Source of the DNA: Fidelibacterota bacterium REDSEA-S14_B6 | Lineage (GTDB): Bacteria > Fidelibacterota > Marinisomatia > Marinisomatales > S15-B10 | Assembly: GCA_001626655.1 (NCBI GenBank) | Contig: LUOC01000032.1 | Location: 1-6,508 of the forward strand | Reading direction: 5' to 3' | DNA length: 6,508 nt | In this document: in pieces, positions 6,285 through 6,508 of the stretch | Numbering within the stretch: position 1 is the stretch's first letter | How the letters are laid out: every line of letters begins with the position of its first letter | Notes under the pieces: generated by a model | The model's database searches: none | The model's input: only the letters and a program-made list of their open reading frames with translations | Told to the model about the DNA's origin: nothing | Program-made: the position numbers and the translations under genes

Positions 6285-6508
6285 GCGAACGGCGCTGTTG
6301 TAACAGACGCTCCGAAGGCGTCGGTTTTCGATCGAGCGTTGAATGTGTTGCAACCGTTCCAGCTCCCGTCGGTAGAATATCGAATCACCGATGCAACAGC
6401 CGTTGCTGGGGACGGCACTTTTTGGGTCATCAACTACTTCTATCCCGGTGAGGAGAAACTGAAGCCGGAGGTCGATCCTATCGCCGAGCGCCACGGCCGA
6501 GGACCGAC
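6285..6508 (+). pseudogene. In-frame continuation of the lipoprotein after the TAG; runs off the window
   Basis: In the same frame as the lipoprotein, 74 codons after the TAG contain no stop and read as ordinary protein: ANGAVVTDAPKASVFDRAL, then EYRITDATAVAGDGTFWVIN followed by YFYPGEEKL. Joined across the stop this gives TIY-x-ANGAVV. From memory, related proteins have Glu at this place (YEANG), which one G-to-T change from GAG to TAG would explain. No new start with a ribosome site is seen nearby, so this part is expressed only if TAG is read through or is a sequence error. The gene is cut by the right edge. Confidence 0.7.

Noticed and set aside
1..6508. CRISPR arrays, tRNAs, insertion-sequence ends, attachment sites
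   Set aside because: No regularly spaced repeats, cloverleaf-like sequence, transposase motifs or long terminal inverted repeats were seen on reading.

Overview
The window reads as DNA from a Gram-negative-type bacterium: two lipoprotein-type signal sequences, a protein-L-isoaspartate methyltransferase with an export signal, and a membrane glycosyltransferase all imply a periplasm. Lineage cannot be fixed from sequence alone. I see no tRNA, rRNA, CRISPR array, insertion sequence or phage gene.

The window falls into two blocks that meet at about 1980-1994. The left block (1 to about 1985) is visibly less GC-rich and is damaged. It holds the 3' part of a GT39/ArnT-type membrane glycosyltransferase that ends abruptly, with what looks like its proper C-terminal tail left in another frame just downstream. 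It then holds a PIG3-type NAD(P)H:quinone oxidoreductase split by an out-of-frame deletion of roughly 30 codons near 1388-1397. The last residues of that oxidoreductase are replaced, in frame, by the C-terminal half of a PaaI/hotdog-type thioesterase. This fusion is either a genuine recombination scar or an assembly chimera.

The right block (about 1985-6508) is more GC-rich and mostly compact. The thioesterase remnant overlaps a lipoprotein penicillin-acylase-family Ntn hydrolase (GTG start at 2204, predicted catalytic Ser206). That gene in turn overlaps a DUF3228 gene, forming a tight co-directional operon whose promoter and first gene start are missing. DUF3228 converges on pcm (minus strand), and the two stop codons interlock in four bases. 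Pcm is divergent from a lipoprotein gene at 5727 that has a good sigma70-like promoter in the gap. The lipoprotein frame is cut by a single in-frame TAG at 6282-6284, and the same frame then stays open to the window edge with sequence that plainly continues the protein.

Functionally, the right block suggests envelope hydrolysis and protein upkeep: an acylase cleaving amide-linked acyl groups, a secreted repair methyltransferase and a surface or periplasmic lipoprotein. Nothing in the sequence ties them into one pathway. The most notable features are the hybrid ORF, the two left-block deletions and the amber codon. I do not see a convincing new multi-gene system.
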